DNA of 9,876 nucleotides from Verrucomicrobiota bacterium (GCA_003219995.1 QHRC01000086.1:6663-16538); one strand, 5' to 3'; positions 1 to 8,764 are shown, counted from the stretch's first letter. The notes: generated by a model from the letters alone, not told the origin. A program made the numbers and translations.

Positions 1-1427
1 TCGGCCGCCAGCTCGTGGCGCAGCTCTTGAAAAAGCCGGCCGAATGGGTCCTGGTGCCGCGGGCTCAGCTTCTGCGCGCGATGAAAACTCTTTATGGCGT
101 CGGCGCCGAAACGTTCGACGAGATTCTTAAAACCAATCGCTCGTTCGAAGTTTTGCAGGACGCCGAGACCAGCACCGATCTGACCGCGGACGATCCAGAG
201 GCTTCGGTGGTCAAATTCGTCAATCAGATCATTCGCGAGGCGATTATCGAGCGCGCTACCGATATTCATGTGGAACCGCTCGAAAACGACCTGCGTATTC
301 GTTATCGCATCGACGGAATCTTGCATGAAGTGGCCGTGCCGCCGCAGCTACGGTTGCTGCAATCGGCCATCATCTCACGTTTGAAAGTGATGGCGCATAT
401 GGACATTGCCGAGCGGCGTTTGCCGCAGGATGGGCGAATGAATTTGCACGCCAATAATCAAGAGATCGATGTGCGCGTCTCCACCATTCCCACCGTCAAC
501 GGTGAGTCGATCAGCTTGCGTCTGCTCAGTCGGAGCGAGCAACAGTTCGGTTTCGAGCGCCTCGATCTGAGCAAGAAACAGGAGCGCGTCATTCGCCATC
601 TGCTTGCGCTACCCAATGGAATCATTTTGCTTACCGGCCCGACCGGCTGCGGAAAATCGACATCGCTTTATTGTTTTCTCTCCAGCATCAACTCGGTGCA
701 GCGGCGCATCATTACGATCGAAGAACCGGTGGAATATCGGTTGCCGGGTGTCTCGCAGATCGACGTCAAGCCAGAGATCGATCTGACCTTTGCCAAAGGC
801 CTGCGGCACATTTTGCGACAGGATCCGAACGTCGTGATGGTCGGTGAGATTCGCGACGTCGAGACGGCGGACATTGCCATTCGCGCGGCCATGACCGGCC
901 ATCTTGTGTTCAGCACGCTCCACACGAACGACGCGGTCGGCGGCATCACCCGCTTGCTCGACATGGATGTCGAGCCGTTCCTTCTCGCCTCGGTCGTGAA
1001 GTCCTTCATCGCGCAACGACTCGTGCGCACAATTTGTCTGGAGTGCGTCGAAATGGTTGAATATCCCCCAGAATATTTGGCCGAGATTTCTTTTCCGTCT
1101 GAGCTCGGCACAAAGTTTCGTCGCGGACGCGGATGCGACAGTTGTCGTCAGACTGGTTATCAGGGCCGCGCGGCGATAAATGAAATTTGTGTCGTGACCG
1201 AGCCGCTCAGAAAACTGATCATGCAAAAGCGCGACGGCAGCGAGCTCAAGCAATGTGCCATTGCCGAAGGAATGGAGACACTTCGGCAGGACGGCTGGCG
1301 CCGGGTCGCGCAAGGCAGAACGACCATCGAAGAAGTTGTCCGCGTCACGCAAACCGACGAGGTGATGGCGGAAACGACTGAAGAAGCCGAGCCGGTGGTG
1401 GCCGGGGAAGCGGCCGAATCACGCTAA
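1..1427 (+). CDS. gspE: GspE/PilB-family type II secretion / type IV pilus assembly ATPase, 5'-truncated by the window
   Basis: Cytoplasmic hexameric ATPase that powers pilus or pseudopilus assembly. The reading frame is open from base 3 and no start is needed inside the window; GTG at 15 is merely the first start-like codon, so the true start is upstream. Numbering from that GTG, residues 1-50 look like the end of the N-terminal regulatory domain. The T2SSE core has the DIHVEP motif near residue 84, Walker A GPTGCGKST at 208-216, the Asp box IEEPVEY near 235, Walker B VVMVGEIRD at 273-281 and the His box STLHTNDAVGG after it. A tetracysteine zinc module follows (C341-x2-C344 and C374-x2-C377), typical of GspE/PilB and absent from PilT. 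The last 20 or so residues form an acidic tail. GspE and PilB cannot be separated without the neighbouring genes. The gene converges on rpe with an 18-base gap. Confidence 0.93.
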   Translation, partial: GRQLVAQLLKKPAEWVLVPRAQLLRAMKTLYGVGAETFDEILKTNRSFEVLQDAETSTDLTADDPEASVVKFVNQIIREAIIERATDIHVEPLENDLRIRYRIDGILHEVAVPPQLRLLQSAIISRLKVMAHMDIAERRLPQDGRMNLHANNQEIDVRVSTIPTVNGESISLRLLSRSEQQFGFERLDLSKKQERVIRHLLALPNGIILLTGPTGCGKSTSLYCFLSSINSVQRRIITIEEPVEYRLPGVSQIDVKPEIDLTFAKGLRHILRQDPNVVMVGEIRDVETADIAIRAAMTGHLVFSTLHTNDAVGGITRLLDMDVEPFLLASVVKSFIAQRLVRTICLECVEMVEYPPEYLAEISFPSELGTKFRRGRGCDSCRQTGYQGRAAINEICVVTEPLRKLIMQKRDGSELKQCAIAEGMETLRQDGWRRVAQGRTTIEEVVRVTQTDEVMAETTEEAEPVVAGEAAESR

Positions 1428-1445
1428 GATCGACAATCGCGTACC

Positions 1446-2102
1446 CTATCCGCGCAACTCGCGGATCGCTTCCGCATAATCCTTCGTGTGAAAAATGGAG
1501 GTGCCGGCGACGAGGACATTGGCGCCATTTTCGATCGACAATGGCGCGGTCTGGGCGTTGATGCCGCCGTCGACTTCAATGTCGATCCTGTCTTCGCGCG
1601 ATTTGTTCCATTTGGCAGCGCGTTTCACTTTTTCCATTTGCTCGGTCCGGAACGATTGACCGCCAAAGCCGGGATGCACGGTCATAACGAGTAGGATGTC
1701 GATCTTGTCGAGGAACGGATCGACTGACTCAAACGGCGTAGCTGGATTCAAAGACAAACCGGCGCGACAGCCGCTTCCCCGAATTTGCCTTAAGGTTTTC
1801 CCGACATCGTGTTTTGCTTCCGGCTCTACATGGACCGTGATCGAATTCGCGCCGGCCTCGACGAAGTGTGGGACATAATGATCGGGATGTTCGATCATCA
1901 AGTGCACATCGAGGGGAAGTTTGGTATGCTTGCGGACAAGATCGACAATTGCCGGGCCGAAGGAAATGTTGTCGACGAAATGGCCGTCCATGATGTCGCA
2001 GTGAATCCAATCGGCGCCGGCTTTTTCGGTGGCGCGGACCTCATCAGCCAATTTTGAAAAATCGGCAGCGAGAATGGAAGGAGCGACGATGATGCGTTGC
2101 AT
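1446..2102 (-). CDS. rpe: Ribulose-phosphate 3-epimerase
   Basis: Interconverts D-ribulose 5-phosphate and D-xylulose 5-phosphate in the pentose phosphate pathway; cytosolic, metal-dependent TIM barrel. The start at 2102 gives MQRIIVAPSILAADFSKL, the usual family N-terminus, and 218 residues, the usual length. An ATG at 2147 would add 15 residues but they are encoded by the heptad repeat array and resemble no family sequence. Visible active-site elements: S9, metal and acid/base residues H34 and D36 in HCDIMDGHFVDN, H67 and M69 in DVHLMIEHP, the phosphate-loop region VHPGFGGQSF, and D178 in VDGGIN. There is no clear Shine-Dalgarno sequence before the start. It is transcribed away from mreB and ends 18 bases from the convergent gspE stop, so it is probably a single-gene unit. 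Confidence 0.96.
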   Translation of the reverse strand: MQRIIVAPSILAADFSKLADEVRATEKAGADWIHCDIMDGHFVDNISFGPAIVDLVRKHTKLPLDVHLMIEHPDHYVPHFVEAGANSITVHVEPEAKHDVGKTLRQIRGSGCRAGLSLNPATPFESVDPFLDKIDILLVMTVHPGFGGQSFRTEQMEKVKRAAKWNKSREDRIDIEVDGGINAQTAPLSIENGANVLVAGTSIFHTKDYAEAIRELRG

Positions 2103-2904
<802 letters not shown>

Positions 2905-2907
<3 letters not shown>

Positions 2908-3333
2908 GTCGGCGAGCGCACGGCGGAGGAGATCAAGATCAAGATTGGTTCGGCCTATCCGAGCGAGAAGGAGACGAGCGTGGAAGTAAAAGGGCGCGAT
3001 CTGGTGGCCGGCTTGCCCAAGACGCTAATGATCACTTCGCAAGAGGTGCGTGAAGCGTTGCTCGAACCGATCTCGACGATTGTCGATTCGGTGCGGATCA
3101 CTCTGGAGCGCTGTCCGCCCGAGCTTTCAGCCGACTTGGTCGATCGCGGGCTTGTGCTCGCGGGCGGGGGCGCGCTGCTCCGCGGTTTCGACAAGCTTTT
3201 GAGCGAAGAGACAGGTCTGCCTGTCCATGTTGCGGAAGATCCGCTCAGTGCGGTGGCGGAAGGAACTGGCAAGTGCCTCAATGAACTTAAGTTTTTGCGT
3301 CAAGTCGCTTCGGCGGACCGCCAGTGGCGATAA
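2905..3333 (+). CDS. mreB: Rod shape-determining protein MreB, C-terminal part (continuation after the frameshift)
   Basis: This 142-residue frame holds the second half of MreB. It opens at the native MVGERTAEEIKIKIGSAYP segment of subdomain IIB and contains the adenosine-binding motif LVLAGGGALLRGF at about residues 83-95, followed by the normal MreB C-terminus. The ATG at 2905 is an internal methionine of the intact protein and lies 5 bases after the premature TAA, so reinitiation is conceivable but there is no ribosome binding site evidence for it. There is no sign of decay (no further stops, motifs intact), so the lesion is recent or artefactual. On its own this piece has no phosphate-1 or phosphate-2 loop and could not bind ATP normally. 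Confidence 0.9.
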
Positions 3334-3342
3334 ACATTTTAG

Positions 3343-3371
3343 GTTTCAGATTTGCAGATTTCAGATTGCAG
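3343..3371. repeat. Imperfect tandem heptad repeat, four units
   Basis: Four consecutive units, GTTTCAG, ATTTGCAG (one base longer), ATTTCAG and ATTGCAG, with consensus ATTTCAG. The array starts 10 bases after the mreB stop codon in the 101-base mreB-mreC gap. The rest of that gap shows no terminator and no convincing promoter. Its unit differs from that of the heptad array upstream of mreB, but the period is the same and both arrays begin with AGGTT. Confidence 0.65.
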
Positions 3372-3434
3372 AGATAAGCGCACTGGCTGGCGCGGTGCCG
3401 TCCTAAGGTCGACAAACGATTCGGGGCAACGTCG

Positions 3435-4238
3435 ATGAGTCGCACGAGCATCATCGCATTGCTGATTTTCGGCGCCATCCTTGGATATTTTCTCAGCTTC
3501 GGCGCGGACAGCACGCGCAAATTCCAGGCTGGAATTTATCAATTGATCGCGCCATTTCTGAGCAGCGGCTCGGGATTGCAAAAGCAAATTACGTCAGTGC
3601 GCAGCGGGTTAAAGTCGCTGGAAGTTCTGGAACGCGAGAATACTGCGCTACGTGTGGAGAATCGAGAGTTGAGAGCGACCAATCAGGGCTTGCGCGACGT
3701 CGAACATGAGGTGAACCGTTTGCGGCACGCGCTTAATTATCGCGAGCGTTCCGTTTTCAAGCTCGTGCCGGCCGTAATTGTGACGCGCGACTCTTCGACA
3801 TGGTGGCACACGTTGACGATCAACCGCGGAAAAGAGGATGGCATTGACAGCGACATGGCGGTGGTGACGGATGAGGGTCTGGTAGGAAAAACGACTACGG
3901 TCGGCGCAAACATCTCGCTGGTTCTTTTGGTTTCCGATGAAAATTGTAAGGTTGCGGCATCGGTCGAAGGGACGCGCGAACAGGGCATAGTGTCAGGCGA
4001 ACGCGTCACCAGCGGTTTGACCCCATTTTTGGATCTTAAATTCCTCTCGAAGCAGGCGGATTTAAAGCCCGGGCAGAAAGCTTACACATCGGGGATGGGT
4101 GGCGTTTTTCCATCGGGCTTGCCGATCGGAGTGGTCAAGAGCTTTCGGGTGCGCGAGCTAGATGGACAGGCGCAGCTCAACCCGACGGTCGATTTGTCGC
4201 ATCTGGAGGATGTCTTTGTCGTGACTGGCCGGAAATGA
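3435..4238 (+). CDS. mreC: Rod shape-determining protein MreC
   Basis: Bitopic inner-membrane protein that links cytoplasmic MreB to periplasmic PBP2 and activates the elongasome. At 267 residues it has the normal family length. Visible architecture: a single transmembrane helix at residues 5-22, a periplasmic coiled coil at about 47-102 rich in Leu/Glu/Arg heptads (ENTALRVENRELRATNQGLR), then the MreC beta domain from about 108 to the end, with family-typical stretches such as INRGKEDGIDSDMAV, GLVGKT and FPSGLPIGVV. The frame is intact, unlike the genes on both sides. Its TGA overlaps the mreD ATG in an ATGA, so mreC and mreD are probably translationally coupled. The start at 3435 is chosen because it places the membrane helix at the N-terminus; no strong ribosome binding site is visible. 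Confidence 0.96.
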   Translation: MSRTSIIALLIFGAILGYFLSFGADSTRKFQAGIYQLIAPFLSSGSGLQKQITSVRSGLKSLEVLERENTALRVENRELRATNQGLRDVEHEVNRLRHALNYRERSVFKLVPAVIVTRDSSTWWHTLTINRGKEDGIDSDMAVVTDEGLVGKTTTVGANISLVLLVSDENCKVAASVEGTREQGIVSGERVTSGLTPFLDLKFLSKQADLKPGQKAYTSGMGGVFPSGLPIGVVKSFRVRELDGQAQLNPTVDLSHLEDVFVVTGRK

Positions 4239-4777
4239 TCTTCTTTTTTATTCTGCTGGCTCTCGTTCTCATCGCGCAGATCGCGGAATTTTTCATTCCA
4301 GCGCTGCCATGGCTATACAACGCACACATTTACATTGTGCCGTTGATTGTTTTTTACGGAGCGATGGCATTGCCATTTCCGCTCATGCTCGCGCTCGCGT
4401 TGTACGCGGGCGTCCTCCTCGATGCCCTCACCGTGCAGGTAATTGGGGCGAGGGTTGAAATTTCACTGGGGTGGTCGATACTGCTCTACGCTGTGATGGC
4501 GGGAATTATGCATGGCCTAAGGCCACTCTTCATCCGGGGTCGCTGGGAAGTGCATTGCGTTCTAAGCGGCATCTGCACCTCAGCAATTATTCTGGCGCAA
4601 TATTTAATGATCACATTCCGGCGCGGCTCTCTCTTTTTCTCCCGTGAAGTCTGGTGGCAGATTGGCGGACCGGGTTTGATCGCCATGCTAATGGCCCCGA
4701 TTATTTTCTGGCTTTTGCAATGGATGGGACGGATCACCGCCTATCCGTATCTTCCTGAAGGGAACCGCTTCGAATGA
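4235..4777 (+). CDS. mreD: Rod shape-determining protein MreD
   Basis: Small polytopic inner-membrane protein of the elongation complex, working with MreC and PBP2. The 180 residues are mostly hydrophobic, with about five to six predicted membrane segments (for example residues 2-18, 34-65, 77-93, 110-127 and 145-162). Primary sequence is poorly conserved in this family, so the call rests on length, topology and position directly between mreC and the PBP2 gene. Both ends use 4-base ATGA overlaps, at 4235-4238 with mreC and at 4774-4777 with mrdA. The reading frame is intact. Confidence 0.9.
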   Translation: MIFFFILLALVLIAQIAEFFIPALPWLYNAHIYIVPLIVFYGAMALPFPLMLALALYAGVLLDALTVQVIGARVEISLGWSILLYAVMAGIMHGLRPLFIRGRWEVHCVLSGICTSAIILAQYLMITFRRGSLFFSREVWWQIGGPGLIAMLMAPIIFWLLQWMGRITAYPYLPEGNRFE

Positions 4778-5397
4778 ACCGTCGCCGCCTTAGTCCGCGT
4801 TTGCGGATTCAATTTCTCGGACTCTTGATGTTGCTGGGGATGGGTGCACTCGCACTCCGGCTCTGGTGGATCCAGGTGGCGCACGGCGCGGAATGGACCG
4901 CGCAAATCCGCGGCAGCTCGCAAGCAACGGTGCGAATTCCATCCGTGCGCGGTGAGATCAAAGACCGCAACGGACTAACTCTCGTGCAAAATCGCGCCAG
5001 TTATGAGGTTGATTTTTATTTGCCCGAAATGGTGAAGGGCTATCGCGAACGGTTCGGTGTGCCGCCGCTCACAGAGTATCGCGCCACCATCAACGGGATG
5101 CCGAAAGACCAGAAGGAGCCGGACATCATCAAGATCGTTAATGACGGCGTGGTCCCACGCCTGGACGATCTCGATCTGGCGCGCGATTACAACGCCGGCC
5201 AGCTCCAGAGACATTATCGCAACGACACCGAAGTAAGTGCCGTTTTCCTACATCAAGGACATCGATTTTCCAACAATGGCAAAATTTTCCGAGCACGATG
5301 TTGGGTTGCCTGGCGTGGATATCGCGATCAAACCGGTGCGTTCCTACGTTTACGGCGCCCTGGCCGCGCATCTGCTCGGTTACGTCGGAGCGCCTGA
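4774..5397 (+). CDS. mrdA: Penicillin-binding protein 2 (MrdA), N-terminal part (gene broken by a frameshift)
   Basis: Start of the class B peptidoglycan transpeptidase of the elongasome. Residues 12-33 form the membrane anchor, and RGEIKDRNG at 59-67 is the conserved opening of the PBP dimerisation (pedestal) domain. The native sequence continues to about residue 153 (nt 5232). After that the frame yields about 54 arginine-rich residues unlike any PBP before a stop at 5397, because the real coding sequence has moved to the next frame. The start ATG overlaps the mreD stop. Taken literally this would encode a membrane-anchored stub without the transpeptidase domain. Confidence 0.9.
   Translation: MNRRRLSPRLRIQFLGLLMLLGMGALALRLWWIQVAHGAEWTAQIRGSSQATVRIPSVRGEIKDRNGLTLVQNRASYEVDFYLPEMVKGYRERFGVPPLTEYRATINGMPKDQKEPDIIKIVNDGVVPRLDDLDLARDYNAGQLQRHYRNDTEVSAVFLHQGHRFSNNGKIFRARCWVAWRGYRDQTGAFLRLRRPGRASARLRRSA
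5228..5245 (+). other. mrdA: Frameshift site in mrdA (net gain of one base; AAGT direct repeat)
   Basis: The site reads ACC GAA GTA AGT GCC G in the upstream frame, with AAGT present twice in tandem at 5231-5238. Removing one AAGT copy gives ACC GAA GTG CCG TTT TCC TAC, that is T-E-V-P-F-S-Y, which joins both parts in frame (748 residues). Removing a single A instead gives T-E-V-V-P-F-S-Y (749 residues). The span 4774-7024 is 2251 bases, one more than a multiple of three. Confidence 0.88.
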
Positions 5398-7024
5398 TGA
5401 CATTAACAAGGAAGAGGCGAAGAGATTCACTTTTTACCAGGGCGACGTGGAGGGAAAATCAAACATCGAGAAGGCGATGGATGAATTTCTCCGCGGCAAG
5501 CCGGGGGTGCGCTATCTGCGACGCAACGCGAAAGGGACGATCGACGGGGTCTTGCGAGAAGACCCACCCAAGCAAGGGGCGAATGTCTTCCTAACCCTCG
5601 ATTCGCGGATTCAGACGATTGCTGAGGAAGCGTTGCGTGCGGTCGGTCGCGCTGCGGCCGTGGTAGTCGATCCGAACAATGGCAACATTCTCGCGATGGT
5701 CTCGGTGCCGTCGTTCGATCCGAATACATTTATTCCCAGCATCAAAGCAAAAGATTGGCAGGCGCTTCAAAAAGATGAAGCCGATCCGCTCGTCAACCGT
5801 GCGGTGAGCGCGCTTCCGCCAGGATCGACGTTTAAGCTCGTGACCGCTCTGGCCGGTCTTCGCAAGAATCTGTCGAACGCGCACTTCAATTGCAGCGGCG
5901 GCGTTAGTTACGGCGACCATTACTTTAAGTGCTGGGTGGCAGAAAAACATTACACCCACGGCACGCTCGGCCTGGTGGATGCAATTAAGGTCTCGTGCGA
6001 TTCATTTTTCTATCAGTACGGAAATGCCGCCAGCATCCAGTTGATTGATGCGACGGGGAAAATGATGGGCTTGGGCGAGGAATCAGGCCTTCAACTGACC
6101 GGCGAGCAAATTGGTATCCTGCCCGGACCGGAGTGGATGCAGGTGCATCATCCACAAGAAAGATGGTCACAAGCCCAGACTGCGAACGTGTCGATCGGGC
6201 AGGGCTACGATCTTGTTTCGCCCCTGCAATTGGCGATGGCTTATGTGACCATCGCCAACGGAGGCGTCTGCTACTATCCTCGGTTGGTTGATAAAGTTTT
6301 AAATCAGGACGGCTCTCCTGTTCTGGATGAACATGGCAAGATCGCAGTGCCGCAGACGCCGCGGGTGCGATCCGATTTGCATAGCGAACTTTCGCGCGAG
6401 CAAATCGATCTCGTGCGCAAAGGACTCTGGAAAGTTGTCAATGAAGACGGGGGAACGGGCGGGAGAGCGCGATTGAAAAATGTGCAGGTTGCGGGAAAAA
6501 CCGGCACCGCCCAAGCCACTGATCGCGGCCACAAAGATACGATTGCGTGGTTTGCCTGTTTTGCTCCGTTCGATAACCCCAAGTACGTCGTCGCTGTGAT
6601 GGTGCAGGGCGGCGAACATGGCGGTAGCGTCGCCGGGCCAATTGCGACCCGCATTTTGGAACGCACCCTGGCGATGGATGAAGGCAATTTCGATATGACG
6701 GTCGCCTGGCTAGCCCCGGCCCATAAGCCCAATCCCTTTCAAATGATCAAGGATGTGAATTACGCCGGCGGGAATGTCGCAGGCGGCGACGAAGAAAATG
6801 CCGACGAATCGCAAAATGCGGATGTGCAGATGGCAAGTACTGGTGGCGCTCCCGACGTGGAACCTGAAGCCGACGCACAGGGAAAAGTAAGCCGCGCCCC
6901 GGTGGCGCGCGCCATTCCCGTAGAGCCGCCGCGGCGTCGCAACTTTTTTGAACGGCTTTTCGGAGGGAAACGGCCCGCGGCCCAACCGACTCCGCCACCG
7001 GCCCGGCGTGTCGGACCCCGATGA
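5237..7024 (+). CDS. mrdA: Penicillin-binding protein 2 (MrdA), C-terminal transpeptidase part (continuation after the frameshift)
   Basis: Carries the rest of the pedestal domain (FSEHDVGLPGVDI, then AAHLLGYVGAP) and the full transpeptidase domain, which cross-links peptidoglycan during lateral wall growth in the periplasm. Catalytic motifs: STFK at nt 5825-5836 with the nucleophile serine, SCD (the SxN-equivalent motif, in the usual PBP2 form) at 5993-6001, and KTG at 6497-6505. After the catalytic domain comes an unusual tail of about 100 residues: an acidic Asn/Glu/Asp-rich stretch, a Pro/Val stretch, then RRRNFFERLFGGKR and a Pro/Arg end. The GTG at 5237 is simply the first codon after a TAA, not a credible natural start, and this piece alone lacks the membrane anchor. 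The TGA overlaps an ATG (ATGA at 7021). rodA, the usual partner gene, does not follow. Confidence 0.93.
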   Translation: MPFSYIKDIDFPTMAKFSEHDVGLPGVDIAIKPVRSYVYGALAAHLLGYVGAPDDINKEEAKRFTFYQGDVEGKSNIEKAMDEFLRGKPGVRYLRRNAKGTIDGVLREDPPKQGANVFLTLDSRIQTIAEEALRAVGRAAAVVVDPNNGNILAMVSVPSFDPNTFIPSIKAKDWQALQKDEADPLVNRAVSALPPGSTFKLVTALAGLRKNLSNAHFNCSGGVSYGDHYFKCWVAEKHYTHGTLGLVDAIKVSCDSFFYQYGNAASIQLIDATGKMMGLGEESGLQLTGEQIGILPGPEWMQVHHPQERWSQAQTANVSIGQGYDLVSPLQLAMAYVTIANGGVCYYPRLVDKVLNQDGSPVLDEHGKIAVPQTPRVRSDLHSELSREQIDLVRKGLWKVVNEDGGTGGRARLKNVQVAGKTGTAQATDRGHKDTIAWFACFAPFDNPKYVVAVMVQGGEHGGSVAGPIATRILERTLAMDEGNFDMTVAWLAPAHKPNPFQMIKDVNYAGGNVAGGDEENADESQNADVQMASTGGAPDVEPEADAQGKVSRAPVARAIPVEPPRRRNFFERLFGGKRPAAQPTPPPARRVGPR

Positions 7025-7096
7025 ACTCTCGATCAGAACCTTTGCCCGAGAGCGTCACAGCGCTTCCGCGCCTGATCGTTCAACCTAGTCAGCTTT

Positions 7097-8668
7097 ATGA
7101 TAGACAAAGTAAGAAAAATTTTAGGTCTGCCTTCACGCAAGACCGGCAACAAAATTGTCCTGAGCGTGGAAAAACTCGAGCGGCGCGTTGCGCTCCTCGA
7201 GAATGGTCAACTCGAAGAATACAGCGTCGAGCGCAGCACTTCGCGTAACATCGTCGGCAGCGTTTACAAGGGCAGGGTCAAGAACATCGAGATGGGGTTA
7301 AAGGCGATGTTCGTCGACATCGGCTTCGAGAAGAACGCCTTTCTCCATTTCTGGGATGCCATTCCCGCCGCCCTCGACAGCGGCATTGAAGAAATTGATC
7401 GGCCGTCCAAAAAACAGGGAAAGCGAATTACGGCAAAAGACATTCCCAGAATCTATCCGGTGGGTTCGGAGGTGATCGTGCAGGTGACCAAGGGACCGAT
7501 CGGGACCAAAGGACCGCGGGTCACAACGAATCTCAGTTTCGCTGGGCGTTATCTGGTCTTGATGCCATTCAGCGATCGTAGCGGCATTTCCCGAAAAATC
7601 GAAGAGTCGAAAGAACGCGATCGTCTCCGGAAAATTCTGCGCGAACTCGATATTCCCGAAGGCATCGGTGTGATTATTCGGACCGTGGGTGAGGGCCAGC
7701 GTGCGAGATATTTCGTCCGTGACTTGCGGTTCCTTCTCGATCAATGGGCCAAAGTCGAGCAGGAGGTCAGGGAATTTCCCGCGCCTTGTCGTGTTTTCGA
7801 AGAACCTGATTTAGTCGAGCGGACGGTGCGCGATTTCCTGACCGAAGAAATCGACGAAGTGGTTTGCGACGATCGCGCGGCAACGGACCGGATGAGCGAA
7901 ATGGTCGGCCAGATTTCGCGGCGCGCCCGAAATCAAATTCACTTTTACGATGGCGCAATGCCGATTTTCGAAACCTATGGCGTGCAAAAGCAAATCGACG
8001 ACGCGTTTCATCGACAAGTGTGGCTGAAATGCGGCGGCTACATCGTGATTGATGAAACCGAGGCGCTCGTCGCGATTGACGTAAACACAGGGCGCAACAA
8101 AGGCGGCCGCGATGTGGAGAAAACCATTTTGCAGACGAACTTGGAAGCGGCTGATGAAATTGCGCGCCAACTCAGACTGCGCAACATCGGCGGATTGATC
8201 ATTGGCGATTTCATCGACATGAAGAGCCGTAAAGATCAGCAGATGGTCTACAACCTGATGAAAGAGCGACTGAAGCGCGACAAGGCCAGGACGCATGTGG
8301 TCCCCATTTCCTCTCTCGGTCTAATGGAAATGACGCGGCAGCGCGCCCAGGAAAGTCTGAGCGACACCATCTATCAAAATTGCCCTTACTGCGGCGGACG
8401 CGGCGTTGTGAAAACTTCGATGACCACAAGCGTGGAGCTGCACCGCAACCTGAATACGGTGATGCGGAAATATCAGGATACGATCCACGAAATCCGCGTC
8501 ATTTTAAATCCCGAGGTGCTGAAACGATTGAAAGAGGAAGACGAGGAATTGCTGGTGGAGTTGGAGCGGCGTTACGCGGGGCGGCTCGTATTTCGAGGAG
8601 ACCCTGCTTACCATCACGAAAGGTTCACGATTACTGACGCTACCACCGGGGCGGAATTGAAGCCTTGA
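7097..8668 (+). CDS. rng: Ribonuclease G/E family endoribonuclease
   Basis: Single-strand endoribonuclease of the RNase E/G family, involved in mRNA turnover and rRNA maturation. The order is: an N-terminal extension of about 20 residues, an S1 RNA-binding domain from about 20 to 150 (VALLENGQLEEYSVER, GSVYKGRVKNIEMGLKAMFV, then IGTKGPRVTT), and the DNase I-like catalytic domain. Metal-binding aspartates are visible in AIDVNTGR (D328) and GDFIDM (D371, D374). The zinc-link CPYC at 429-432 is followed by GGRG. At 523 residues without the long RNase E C-terminal scaffold it is closer to RNase G. It lies 72 bases after mrdA without a visible terminator, and mreBCD and rng are also neighbours in E. 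coli. The start ATG at 7097 has no obvious ribosome binding site. Confidence 0.95.
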   Translation: MIDKVRKILGLPSRKTGNKIVLSVEKLERRVALLENGQLEEYSVERSTSRNIVGSVYKGRVKNIEMGLKAMFVDIGFEKNAFLHFWDAIPAALDSGIEEIDRPSKKQGKRITAKDIPRIYPVGSEVIVQVTKGPIGTKGPRVTTNLSFAGRYLVLMPFSDRSGISRKIEESKERDRLRKILRELDIPEGIGVIIRTVGEGQRARYFVRDLRFLLDQWAKVEQEVREFPAPCRVFEEPDLVERTVRDFLTEEIDEVVCDDRAATDRMSEMVGQISRRARNQIHFYDGAMPIFETYGVQKQIDDAFHRQVWLKCGGYIVIDETEALVAIDVNTGRNKGGRDVEKTILQTNLEAADEIARQLRLRNIGGLIIGDFIDMKSRKDQQMVYNLMKERLKRDKARTHVVPISSLGLMEMTRQRAQESLSDTIYQNCPYCGGRGVVKTSMTTSVELHRNLNTVMRKYQDTIHEIRVILNPEVLKRLKEEDEELLVELERRYAGRLVFRGDPAYHHERFTITDATTGAELKP

Positions 8669-8689
8669 TTGCGGTTGCGAAAAAATTTG

Positions 8690-8717
8690 AAACTCTTGCT
8701 TGCCATTTGAGTTTTTT
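8690..8717 (+). terminator. Weak candidate intrinsic terminator after rng
   Basis: AAACTC at 8690-8695 can pair with GAGTTT at 8709-8714 across a 13-base loop, and the right arm runs into six consecutive T bases (8712-8717). The stem is short and AT-rich, so termination efficiency would be low. The same bases overlap the candidate promoter of the next gene. Confidence 0.3.
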
Positions 8718-8730
8718 CGGGTAAAACCCG
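8700..8730 (+). promoter_or_regulatory. Candidate sigma-70 promoter of the barrel-protein gene, with overlapping palindrome
   Basis: TTGCCA at 8700-8705 matches the -35 consensus at five of six positions, and TAAAAC at 8722-8727 matches the -10 at four of six, with a 16-base spacer. The -10 lies inside a perfect inverted repeat CGGGT-AAA-ACCCG (8718-8730), which could be an operator or only a chance hairpin. The palindrome is not a terminator on either strand, because no T-run follows it. Confidence 0.4.
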
Positions 8731-8764
8731 GACAAGTGGGGAAGACTCGATAGACTTAACCGAA

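Noticed and set aside
609..1352. Long open frame (247 codons) on the minus strand inside gspE
   Set aside because: It lies wholly opposite a strongly conserved ATPase, its translation shows no recognisable domain, and such antisense frames are common in GC-rich coding DNA.
1449..1465. Hairpin TCCGCG/CGCGGA between the gspE and rpe ends as a shared terminator
   Set aside because: A 6-base stem without a T-run on either strand, and it lies inside the last rpe codons; too weak to annotate.
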